From Larimichthys crocea (Eukaryota; Chordata; Actinopteri; Sciaenidae), in NCBI RefSeq assembly GCF_000972845.2, contig NC_040016.1, positions 19,618,098-19,682,097 of the forward strand: a stretch of 64,000 nucleotides of DNA, read 5' to 3'. Under the pieces are notes generated by a model. The model had not been told where the DNA came from. It did no database searches and saw only the letters and a list, made by a program, of their open reading frames with translations. How positions within the stretch are numbered: the first letter of the stretch is position 1; each line of letters opens with the position of its first letter. Positions 46,568 through 58,600 of this stretch are shown one piece after another. A program made the translations under genes and the position numbers.

Positions 46568-49500
46568 TAGTTACTTACACGACAAACCATATCGTCTAAT
46601 ACGCAGCTGTAATTTGGAGGCCTGTTTGGACAGTACCAAGAATCTTTAAGGCCTTTAAAAGAGATAAAAAGTTATATGATCTGTAGATTTCTGGACTTGA
46701 GAGTACAGACTGACATGACACGGACGAGACTGTTTGATCTCAAGGATTCATTCAGTTTTATCATAAATATTTTATCGCCTGATCCTGCACGCTGCTGACT
46801 GGCTAACCCGATTAAGTACAAGACAAATAAATTAAAACACTGTGTGAAGGACGCCATCATTATCTTTAAATGTTGGCACCGACACGCTCACACACACACC
46901 TTCGTTCACTGCTGACTCCTGACAATTTGAGAAAAAACATGAATCAAGGAATAGAGAGATAGAGCGAGCGAGCTGCCTGAGCCAAAGGTCACGGACATTC
47001 ACGTCCCTGTGAGACGGTCTCAACCTCAACAAATGTCTCCGATCAGCACTCTGAGCCGGAAAACAGCAGAGCAGACAAGAGAAAACATGAAAGATAAGAG
47101 GAAGCGAGAAAGGATTTACTATCAGTGTCACATCCGTCTGGTCTTCCCTGTTGTCTTTCTGCTCCAACTGTTTATCAAAATGTGACTTTGACTGTAAATG
47201 TCTGGAAAACCTCACAGTGCCAGGAATACACACTTTCAACTTTAGTGGTGGCTCCTGAACTGAACTGCTCAACAGAGCCAAATATTAACCGATGATCTGA
47301 CCCCTTAGCTAAATGAAACGGAACAAAATCTTGAAATATTTGTAACTAAACTCGACTTTTTAATTAACCTGAAGCAAAGATACTCTAATATATATAACTG
47401 TGGAGGAGAGGTGGTGCATTGGCTGCAGGAGAGAGATGATTAGGACACCTGTTCACAGTTAACTAATCACTCTCACACATGGCTGGAGTGTGTGTGGTGT
47501 TTTGTGGCGTGTTGCCCTCTCGATAAAAGATCATCAACGGTTACCTGTCCCACATGTGTCTTTGTGCTGAGTGGACTCACGGCGGCAACAGATGTGCCAC
47601 ATTAACATAATAACAACTAGTTATATTAAAAGTCTCTGCCCGAGTCCACATAACTGGATTTTACCATTTCATACTAGAAAGCACCCGAAGAAGTTTGCAG
47701 CTAACAAACTGATGTGATAACGCGTGATCTCATCGGCGATGGTTCCCCAGCACGACCGTGTTCTTCAAGACGCATCATGTCATCTTGTGCTGAACCTCTA
47801 CATGCGACTGAATTGGTGTCTTTATTACAGTTTCTTCTTCGCATGAAAGCAGAGCATTCATGGGTTGACCTGCCGGAGCCCTGAGGACACCAATCAGGGG
47901 TCAGTCGGGCAGGTTTTGCTGATCAGACCCTTCCTGGTACAGAATCTCTGTCCTCGGACTGTTCAAGTGTCTCTAAACAGGAAATCAGCTGAATTTCACG
48001 ACTGTAGCTGCTGCCAACAGACAGGAAATAGAGGAAGCTGAACGAGTTGAAAGGTGGCAGGGCGTTTCATGCTGCCGCTGAACCGCCAAGTCATCAAAAC
48101 CTCGCTGAGCTGCGAGGGCGACGAACTGCTGACGGGAACTTTTTGTGAATTCTTTCTTACCAAGATGTTCTCTGGAAAACAAATAGTTCTCAACCCGGTC
48201 ACAGCCAAGAGTTTAGGAAACACTCAGCGTTACAGTCCCGCTCAATCATTTAGATGTTTCACTTATATTTGCTACAAGTTTCCACAGATAAGAAACTCCA
48301 CACAAGGCATGTCAGCTTCTTCGTAAACAGGGTCGTTAAGTACAGTAGGTTGTTCCAGCCTTGGTCTTCAGCACCACTTTATAAAGGCCTCGGTCTTGAA
48401 ATTGAGTACTGCATCTTGCCTCAGTCTCTGGATTTGAGTTCCAGATCACTCAACAACACCGAGGATATCACTTAATCGCCCGTCCATTGTCTGATTTATT
48501 CTTTAACTGTCTGGGAGGTGAGGTCAGAAACAACACAGCGGTTTGTAAATACTTCAAGGCGACGCTTAACGAGGTGACTCAATGTGGTACCACCCTTCAC
48601 CCAAAGAGCTTTGGTGAATATTAGCTACCTAGGTAGGTTATATACTGTCTGGTCTTGGTGTTGGTCATGAGTCGGTCTCAACCCCTCAAAGTTTTGGTCT
48701 TGTCTTGGTCTCGATACACTCTGGTCTTGGTTCAGTTGGTCACGCTACAACACTGATAAATTCACACTGCCAGCAGTATTTGGTGCAGTTTGAATCATTC
48801 AGTTTCTTGGCTGAAATGTAGACGTAAAACAAGGTTTAAAGTATAGTTTAAGATAATACTGAGATTTATCAAATGACCTCAGTGTTCTCAGTTGTAGCTG
48901 CAGTCCTGCACGGCACACGGTCCTCCTTCATAAGGTCTTAAATGTCTTTATGAAATGCTTAAACATGTTGACTGTCTCCATCATCACATCCCACGTGCTG
49001 CGGTGGCTCACTAGTGTAAGCGACGTCTAACAGACCTACATGTAGCGCAGGTCTGCCAAATCCTCTGACAGGATCCGATAGGTCCCATCAGGCTCGGTTC
49101 AAATTGAGTCCACATTGAGTAAATCTGTCGTAGGAACAGTAAAAACTTTCTTTCTTTCAATCTGTTGATGAATGTTTGACCCTGTTTTGTGCCTGAGCAG
49201 GTCACGGTGAAAACATAAATAACTGCTGATCACTGCAGTTTTTATTTTGATTCAAAGAGGGAATAACCTCATATCATTGACTATCACTTATTGCAAAACA
49301 TCAAGATTTCATGATAAACAAACCAGACAGTCAGGTTTGTTGTTGTGGGTTTTTCGTCGCTGCATCAGCTGAAATCTGCAGACTGCGGTGAAATCCTGCT
49401 GATTTTTTGAAGAACAAAAAACCACTTTCGTGAAACCAAAGAGGAATTATTATTATTAACTTTTTAGACGTTCTCATTTTCACTTTAATTCAGTGGCGTT

Positions 49501-50538
49501 CCCCTTTAACGAGACATGACATGTAACAGAAACCACAGCGGAGGCCGGCTGGCTTCTCATTCTTCGATAACAAACAATAAAATAAAACACAATATAAAAA
49601 ATTATGCAACTCAATATGACACTTTGTTCACGTTGGAAACATTATCAGGACCTTCATGGTTAGTACAAAATCTACGTCAGGATGGAAAACATCCGTCTGT
49701 CCCAAAGCAACAATTATATTAATATAATATTAATATTAACAATATACAGTATACAGCTTAATTAATTACAATGTGCAAGGAATAAAATGAGAGCAGATTG
49801 TGCTGAGCAGCAGTGTGTGTGTGTGTGTGTGTGTTGTGTGTGTGTGTGTGGTGTGTGTGTGTGTGTGTGTTACGTAAAACACTTTTGGGAATCCTCTCGT
49901 CGCCTCGCCCAGAGTCAGATGGAAATATATATATAAAAAAAAAGAAGGTATTTTTGGTTTTAAGAGCAACATAAATAATCAGTCAAGCAGCTTTGGAGTT
50001 ATTAGAAGGTGGAGTTTGTTCTCTGGCCTCAGGAGCTAGGCTAGCAGTTTGCCCCCGCTTTCAGTCTTTGTGCTAAGCTAGGCTAACACACACATCCTGG
50101 AGATGAGGTCTTTGAATCTGACTCCGGAGAGGACGAGAGGATTTAACCAAACAACAAGCTGTTCCTTTGAGGTGATGTCCATTAAAAATCTCCCGCGGAC
50201 ACAGCGCCCCCTGCCGCACAACACCAGTCTGTCTGTAAATCTGCTCCGGTGCAAGAAAGTGAGGTTGTGCCATCAGGTCAGAGGTCAGAGGCCCGTCCTG
50301 CTGTCTGTAACAGCGGTTTGGTGTCCGGTGACTCTTAACTCTCGGTTTGTTTCTGTGGTCAGAGCTGCTTCCCTTCAAACTAAGTGTTCGATAACTAGTT
50401 CCTCTGAGGCACACAGAGGCCTCGCTTGTCTTTTTGAAGCCAGGATCTCATTTAAATCAGGGTTCTTTGAGGAGAATTCATCACTGATTCATCACGTCTC
50501 AACGTGTGTCCTTTTGCACACCGACATTTTGTACAAAC
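46568..50538. other. intergenic region between stab1 upstream DNA and nisch 3' end
   Basis: No gene supported. 47400-47590 has LTR-like composition (a GATAAAAG box, then CGGCGGCAACAGA) but no convincing target duplication. 48355-48760 contains a dispersed CTTGGTCTTGGT-rich repeat. A compound (TG)n tract lies at 49810-49870. The part nearest 50.5 kb is probably nisch 3' untranslated or flanking sequence. Confidence 0.4.
49810..49870. repeat. interrupted (TG)n microsatellite
   Basis: Three TG runs separated by TTG/GG interruptions. Confidence 0.9.
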
Positions 50539-50544
50539 TTTATT
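50539..50544 (-). terminator. nisch: candidate nisch polyadenylation signal
   Basis: Read on the minus strand this is AATAAA in the context AAATAAAG, 75 bases past the nisch TGA. Several other AATAAA hexamers occur further downstream toward 49.2 kb, so the used site is uncertain. Confidence 0.35.
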
Positions 50545-50618
50545 TGAAGCCCTGAATCTGTGTGTAAATTGTCTTGGTCATACATCGACTCCCCAGCTCG
50601 GTGCTGAACAGTCACCCA

Positions 50619-53600
50619 TCAGCCGGTGAGCTCAACAGGAAGCTCCCGGCTGCACAGCGCTTCCCACTGGCGAGCGAGGAGCGAGATCAGCCTCTCTCTG
50701 CTGTCGGCTCCCGGGACGAAGACGCACCACTGGACCTCGCCCTCTGCGCCAGCGCTGGCTCCGCCTCCCCTGAGCGGGGCCTCCTCCCCTACGGCGGCAA
50801 AGTGGTCCATGGTGAGGTGGCAGAGCAGGTCGGGGCCGGGCAGGTCGTCAAACACCAGGGTCAGAGCCTGAGGGTACGTCTGATAGCCCAGCAGGACTCG
50901 GTCCAGGTCCCGGATCCTTCGAGCCTCACGCAGCTGGTAACGCTCCCTGAAGGAGGAGGATGATGAGAAAGAGGAGGATGACAACCTCCGTACTGTCAGT
51001 AACCATCACGAGGAAGACACAACACACAAACACACTTTTCTTTGGGGAAAAAGGGAATTATTAATCAGATTCAAAACATCAACGTTTGATGTTTTCAACG
51101 ACATTTCACTCCAGATTCTGAAATAAAAACGTCTTGGTACAAAAAGCAGCTGGATCTAATAAAAACCAAGAACAGGGAGCAGAGTGTTACACGTCTGCTT
51201 CATCAAGCTTGCAGAAAGTGTTTAACAGCCTCTGAAAAACTTGTTTTGCTGACCTCCAGTGGTTTATCGACTCTTTTCTATCTTTTTCTGTTTTTAATCT
51301 CTGCCAACTCCCGAGGGAAATATCGGACCGCTTCAGCTGCTAAATGCTCTTCTGTGTTCACCAGCGAGTCTCTGACTGCGTCTGTTTGCTCTTTGGTGCC
51401 GAGCAGGAAGTGTACGGTATGTTTTTAGAACTGAAAAGAGGCGTCTGTGTCCAGAAATAACACACGAGAGAAGCTGAAACTTGCTATAAAGCTCCGTGAA
51501 GCTGAAGGGAGCTGCAGATTCAGGTGATATTTCTCTGCAGGGTCGTCACTTCGAGTGACCTCTTTTACATCGTTATAAAAATATGGTCGACCCGACTGGA
51601 TTCTGTCTGAATGCACCCTAAGCTATGACCAAAACATATCTGTGAGTTCCTCCTGTTCCTCCACACAGTGATTGATCTGATGTCCTGCCTCTGGTTTGAG
51701 GGCTCAGTGAATATTGATTTAAACACCATCAGTATCTGTGAACTGTCTACATGTCACACACAGTCAGTGTCTCCTCTCCTTCCTCTTTTCCTGCAGCAGA
51801 CGTGCACAAACACGAGGGAACAGCTTCTTTTTCTTGCAGTCAAATTACATCGCTGCTTCGTTAACGAGAGACGTCATGTTTCTTTGATTTTATTGTTTCA
51901 TGTTTGTTGGTCCTGCCTCCCCAAACCCAAAGTCTGTCACTGTAAATCCTGTGTATGAAGACTGATAAAGGTTTTGACATGTTGTGGTACAGCAGAGCTT
52001 CTTGTGTGTTCACCTGGAGGGAGGTTCTTTGGCGAAGTCGGGCAGAGGATAGCTGACGTAGTCCTCGTCCAATAGGAACACATCTGTGCTGGTCAGGATC
52101 AAAGTCCTGGGCTGGAGCACGGGGGACGGGGTGGAGTGGACTGAGGGAGCAGAGCCTTGGCTGGGTAGACAGCTGGGGATCTGAACCTGGAGGAACAGGT
52201 AAGAAGAAATCATTGTCACTGTGTGCAGCTTCATAAAGTGTCGGCGTGTCCTGAGACACTGCACAGAAGCTACAACGGGAGAAGTTCTTACCTGGAAGAC
52301 CAGCAGGTATAGCAGGACGTTGAAGGAGCGTGAGGACGAGGACGCTGCGCTGGCCGGAGTCTTCCTCTCTGCCACGATGAAGGTCAGATCTCCCATCTCC
52401 TCCTCGCTGGGATAAATAAACTTCACCCTGCTGCTGTGGACCAGCTCGTAGTTGTGCATCTTACCTGTAGGGAGGAGAAAATCACTTCAGTTATGACTGT
52501 CAGGTTAACACCAGGTCAGCAATCAGACCATCAGACCAATCAAACCCTCCGCATGAATGAAACGTCACTGAAAGACTATCCAGGTGGATTCACGGATTAA
52601 ACTATGATACTCTACCTGCAGTGTTCAGATTTTGTTTATTTCATGTACCCAGCCTCTAAAACTACGAGTCATATAGACGGACGTGTGTTGTGTATCCTTA
52701 ACACTGTTACCTGTGTTTGTGTTGGTGAACTGGGAGTAGAAGTCCTGATCTGACGGCTCTGGAGGAGGAAGCTGCTGCTGCAGACTGAGAGCCGACATGA
52801 GCTCCTGAAGGAAGACGCCCGTCCCGTAACTGTCCCTGCTGAGACAGCACACGATGTGATCGGCCGAACGACCTGCGAACACACAGACAAGAGACAAAGA
52901 GAGAGAGAGGGTAGGTAAGTTTGGTAAAACTTCGTGTGATATCTGCAAACACCGGAGATACGATGACCAACCTACGACTCTGAAGTACTGGTCGAACAGT
53001 CCCACGTTGATGGACAGTAGCTCAGACAGTCCGATGGACAGACAGCAGCACAGACAGACGTCCGGATCTCCTGAGTCCATTACGTCCAATACTGACAGAG
53101 ACAGAGACGAGATTTAAGAAGACAGAAAGACCACAGACACACTGGTGTCTCTCTGTCTCAATCATGTCGTTTCACCCTTACCTGACTGATGACCGAGTGT
53201 GGAGGCGGCGTCTTCCAACAGGAAGTAGATGGTGTCGGTGGAGAGCAGCAGACAGCAGGTGAGCTCAGACTCCGGAGACTTGTAGAGAACCACAGACAGC
53301 CACAAGACCTGTCTCACCTCCTCTGCCTCAGACTGATATAATAAATAATAGTAAAAATAGTAGTCAACATAAAATGATCTATTTTGCTGATCGATTAGTG
53401 ACATTTCAAGTGTGTGTGTGGGTGTCCTACCATTGCTATATATCTGTGGAAGTAGTCCACCAGATGCTGTCCTCCAAGCCCAGCCAGGAGCTTCAATCCA
53501 GGGGAGAGACCTGGCGTGAGGTGGGGGGACGGCTGGTTCTCCTCCAGCTGCAGGCGGGAGGAATCCCAGCTGAGGAGGAGAAGAGAGGAGCAGTGAGTAA

Positions 53601-55652
53601 AAGATAAACATGTCAATAAAAGTCACCTCTCATCGTCACTACAGAGCTGCTGTAGGAAAAAAATAAAAAGATGACACACCATGCTCCCTGATGTTTGTTG
53701 AACAATCAAAAAATAAAATCAATCAGCACCAACTGGAACATTTCACCAAAATCTGATCATCAGCAAGGTGACAGCTGGAGAGAGACCAAGGTCGCTGTGT
53801 TAAGGCGCTCTACCAGGTGAGCTCAGAAGGCGCCCTCAGGATTTTATTTTGAATGTACAGACGAATTGCGTCTCTGTTAGAGAAACCAACGTCTTTCTAC
53901 CCAATTAATTATTCTTGCACTGGATCGTTGACATGTACTGAAGACAGAGGAAGGCAAAGTCCAGGAGCTGAGATGTGTTTGGAGGTGTACAGGTGATGTG
54001 GTGTTACACATTAGCAGCCCCCACAGTCCCAAACATTTGGATGAAACTCTGTGCAAAGCAGCAGTGCAGAAATTCATTTAGAAAAACATTAGAGACGTTT
54101 TTCTAATGAAGCTGATAACAACTATAATCACTCCAAAGCGTGGTGGAGGATTTCACACTGTAAAAAAACATCAGTCCTCTGTGACAGTGACAGCTATCGC
54201 CCAACATACGTAAAGCTCAGACGTGTATATCAGTGATAAGATCGACTCAGCCGATAATACTGACGATGCCATCAACATTTGCTCTGCATCACAGTTTGTT
54301 TTTAGATAAATAAACGTCACACACACTCGCTGATAAATGCGTGACCTGATAAGATTAGTACAGTGTGTTTGCAGCGTTAGTACAGTGTGAAACTGGGACA
54401 CTGTGTGTGGCCTTAATCAAAGTACAAGTGTGATATCAGCGTGCAGCTGATGAAGGCACAAGAAGAAGAAGAAAGTCTACCTGCTGGTGCTGTGTGATTT
54501 CACAGAACTGGTACAACAGCACTGCTCTCTGGATCTGTGACGGCCTGAGGACACGACAACAAGGAGGCATCAAACAAACTAGGAGAAGTAATCAGCAGCT
54601 GTAATTAGGGGAATTGTATATGCAGGTAGTTTTCACCATGTGTGTGTTGACCTTGGTGTGGACAGGGCGTGCAGGGTTGGGGCAGGGCCACCATCTTCAG
54701 CCCCTCCAGAGAGGCTCTCTGCTGGCTCAGCTCCCCCAGGAAAGAGCTCCTGTCCTGGGCCAGAGGGAAGACAAACAGCAGCCTCTGGCCGCCCAGCAGC
54801 AGCTCCACAGTGTGACTCAACCTGGACATGACGGTTAAAGAGTCTTTTCAAATTGCACAAAATCATAAAAAATATGTATGTAACTTCATGAGTAGCCTCT
54901 GTACCTGCGGTGGTGTTTTGGGTCAGGGCAGGAGCTGTTGTTGGTCCTGTCCCCGACCTGAGAAGCTCTCTCTCTGGGGTGAAGCACCACAGAGCCGAGG
55001 GGCACACGGACCAGCCTGCACCAGGACGAGGAATGAAGGTCAGCGCTCCTCCTCACTCTTCCTGCCAGCTCTCTGAAATCTATTGTCAGCACCCAGAGGT
55101 GTCGGTGGGTGAGAAAGAGGAGAAAAGGGAGGCTGGGCTCCTCTCTTCTCGATAAGATGTCTGACAGGAGCGGGTGGGTGTCCGGGGCAGAGGAGGAGGA
55201 AGAAGAGGAGGATGTGAGGAAAGAGAGGAGGTGGGCAGGATAGCCTCCCCGGGCTCCCTGACTCTCCTCCAGCTCCCAGGAGTTGATGAGCGAGCGAGGG
55301 AGGAGCTGAGGACTGTTTGACATCTCCGGGTCAGTCTGAGATCCTGCCACCTGAAAAAAGAAGGGAGAAGGTTTTTATTTTCCAGGTGACAGACTAAGGA
55401 TTGCAGTGCAGCCTAAATGGCTCGTGTGCTGCTCTCTGACCTGGATCAGCGCCGTCAGCTCGGTCCTGGTCTGCCGGAGCTCCTCTGCCTCAGAGAAGAT
55501 ATACCAGCTGGTTGAACCAGCTTGAAGGCCGAATGCGAGGCAGGAGTCAGGGAGCTCGGCTTGGGAGAAGAACAGGAGCTGGGAGTACGGCACCAGGAGG
55601 TCCACCTGCAGGCTGGAGAGCAACTCCTCCACAGGAGGACTCTGCTCCTGGT
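50619..55652 (-). CDS. nisch: nisch exons: C-terminal half to stop codon
   Basis: Exons: 55441-55652, 54905-55350, 54652-54821, 54481-54544, 53431-53569, 53182-53332, 52972-53091, 52711-52872, 52292-52464, 52014-52186 and 50619-50946. Landmarks: [130 protein letters not shown] and [18 protein letters not shown] before TGA. This half binds integrin alpha-5 and Rac1 in mammals. The 64-nt exon 54481-54544 is open in two frames; phase arithmetic favours the less protein-like one (see findings). Confidence 0.92.
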
Positions 55653-58600
55653 CTGAGAACAGGAGGACAGACGCTCTTATATAATTTCTGCATTGCAGGG
55701 CTACCACACAGCATCTTATTTGAATTCATAGCTTCCATGTGTGTGTTTACCTGCGTCCTGATTTGTCCAGGTGAAATCATCTGACAGGTACAGCAGGCCT
55801 AACAGTTTGTCCGTCAGCACCAGACATGCCTCCTTCTGCTCCACCTCCTCCTTTACCTGAAGACAGTAGCACCACAGAACCCTGCTGACCTGCACCTCCT
55901 CCTCCTCCACCTCCCCCTCCTCCTCTTCCTCTTTACACAGATCCCCCTGGTGGCCATCAGGCTCTTCTGCAGGAGGGACAGCGAGTGACGTGGAGGAGGA
56001 GCAGACTGACTCCTCAACAGAGTCATCCAGACCCATCTCAAAGTATCCGTCCCTTGAACCTGGACTGGAGTAAAGAGCATAAAACAGTGAAGGAATCAGA
56101 CGTCATTGTAACATGTTGATATTATTCAATCGGTCCTCCAGGGATTGGTTTGATTACCTGAGACTTCCCACGTCGGTGCCCTCGACGTGGGACTGAACCT
56201 CTCTGGATTCAGATGTCTTCTCTTCCTCCCTCTCCTCCTCCTTCTCGTCCTCCTCTGTTGAATTCCTCTTCTGCTCCTTCACGATGGAGCTGAGATGATG
56301 GGAGAGCTGGGTAATGAAGTCTTTGTTAAAGGAGGAAGAGAGCAGGTGAGGAGAAAGTAGAGGACAAGAGGCTGCACTGCAGGAGAAACACATGGCTTCA
56401 ACTGGTCTGGAGGAGCAGACACAACTGGAGGAGACAGAGGCAGAGGGAAATTTGAATAGTTTTTCAAAATAAATGTTTGTTTCACCAAAGGTAGATTAAC
56501 AGCAATCAGATATATATTCAGAGTTGTTAGTTTATATGATGGCAGTAGCACTGATATTTCACACTGACCAGGCAGTAATAGTCGGAGTCGTGGTGGTTAT
56601 CCGTGGGGGAGCTCCACAGTGTGTGTGCTCAGACAGGCTGACAGCAGGTTGTTGGACCTGAAGACAAACACATGAAGCAACATTAGAAATGAAACAATCT
56701 GCACCTCACCGCAGCACAGCTCCCTTCCTTAGCTTTGCTGACCATTTTACCACCATATGGTTTACATGTCAACACTTAGTAGGATGCAATTTAGCAGTAC
56801 ACTCAAAATACAACTGAGGTTAACGGGAAGTCCTCCAGGGATTTGATCATAAAGTAAAGTAAACCTTGAGCTGCTGGTGGTGTTTGTAGGAAAGTTATAA
56901 TTCAAAGTTATAATCTCAGAGTCCATTTTTATTGATTTATTGCTGAAGAAAGCTCTTGCATGAGATGTAAAACGTCTTCAGGCATCCTAGATTGAATCGT
57001 TTCTGATGACCTGGACGACTGAGAACCTTCACAGAAACCTTCCATTGTGTTTCAGGTGTGTGTGTGTGTCTGACCTGGGCGGAGTCAGCAGACAGGAGGT
57101 GTGTATTGGTGTTGAAGCTTGCAGGGGGAGGTGCGGTGTCCACAGGAGGGAGGACACTGCGGGGAACTGTGGCTTCTTCTCTGCTTGTCACTTCTGAAAC
57201 AGGAAACAGATCGGAGAAATCGAAAAGTGCTGATGACGTTATGTTTGGATAGATTCTGTGACATCTTTACATTTGAACTATTCCTGTGAGCAATCATTTC
57301 AAGTTTTTACTAAACTAAACTAAACTTTGGTCAGAATGTATGACGGTTTCAAAGCTCCAGCTCATTAAATATTAATATTTGAAGCTTTTCATCGTCTTAT
57401 GTGTTAATTAAGTATTTTTTGAGTTTTGGACTGTTAGTCAGCAAGACAACACACAGTTTATACACCAACATATAGAGCAAATTAATGAATTTAACTTAAT
57501 GTGTCATGTTTGTTGAAGAAACATGTTGATTTAAGAGTTGTTAGTCGACATTTTACGGTTGTTTTTGACTCATTTAATCTTAAGAAGTCTAAAATCAGGC
57601 TGTCCTAATAGTTAGCAGTAATTCCAGCAAAGCTTTAACTTAACAGCTGAAGCAACAGATTACTTATCATCATCATCATCATCATAATTTAAAAAGTTAA
57701 ACAGTGAGAGCAAAGCATCTACGACAGGAAACATAAAGCTGATCTGGTTCAGAGGCTAAAAGAAGAATCTCTTTAGCAGGTTAGCTTCCTCAGCTGACCT
57801 GATGAAAGTTTTTCCACGGCAGCAGAGTGACGTCCTGCGACACTTCCTGGTCGCTCTGAGGAACATTCATAGGATTCAAACCACAAAGGGAAACTAAAGA
57901 ATCTAAGTAGCCTCAGGGCATCACGTGACTGCGATGGAAAAAACATTTCATTGTTTGCCACTTCGAGACAAAGTCAGTGAGAGTCAAACCAAACTTTATA
58001 TCCACTGAAAGCAGCAGCCAGACACTCGTTCAGTAAACACATATTATTTATCTCTCGGTCTCTGTCTTTGTGCTAAGCTACGCTGAAGATGTGCATGTGT
58101 GTGAAGTAGAGCAAATACTCAAATCCTAATTACTGTATTTAAGCTTTTGTTTGCACACTATCAACGGTATGTTTCACAATTTTCTGACATTTTATGGACT
58201 AAACAACTGGCAGATTAATTGATAATGAAAAAAATCACTAGCTGCGAACTCATCATGCGCTGTCAGCTGCTGTTTTTTGGGAATCATCTCTACTCGTCTG
58301 TCTGGCCGCTGCCTTGCAGCTGAAATAAAAACCACCACTCCCTCCCGCCCTGTACAGCCTGATACATACATGATTACCTTGGCTGGGGCAGGCAGACTGC
58401 TGGGCCGGACAGGAAGAGGAAGAGGAGGAGGTGGAGCAGGAAGAGGAGGTGACAGCAGGAGGAGCAAGAGCAGAGGTAGAACAGCAGGTGGAGGAGGTGG
58501 AGGAAGAGGGGGGAGAAGAGGAGGAGAGGTGAGGAGGTGCAGCAGCAGACAGCCTGGTCTCCTCACTGATCTGACGAGAGGACAGAGAGGTGGAAGCCTT

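Noticed and set aside
47399..47590. Solo LTR
   Set aside because: It begins TGTGG and ends near CAACA with a GATAAAAG box, but there is no matching target duplication and no internal sequence to support it.
50574..50963. 129-codon plus-strand ORF over the last nisch exon
   Set aside because: It is the antisense shadow of a conserved nischarin exon; the minus-strand reading ends in the invariant nischarin C-terminus.
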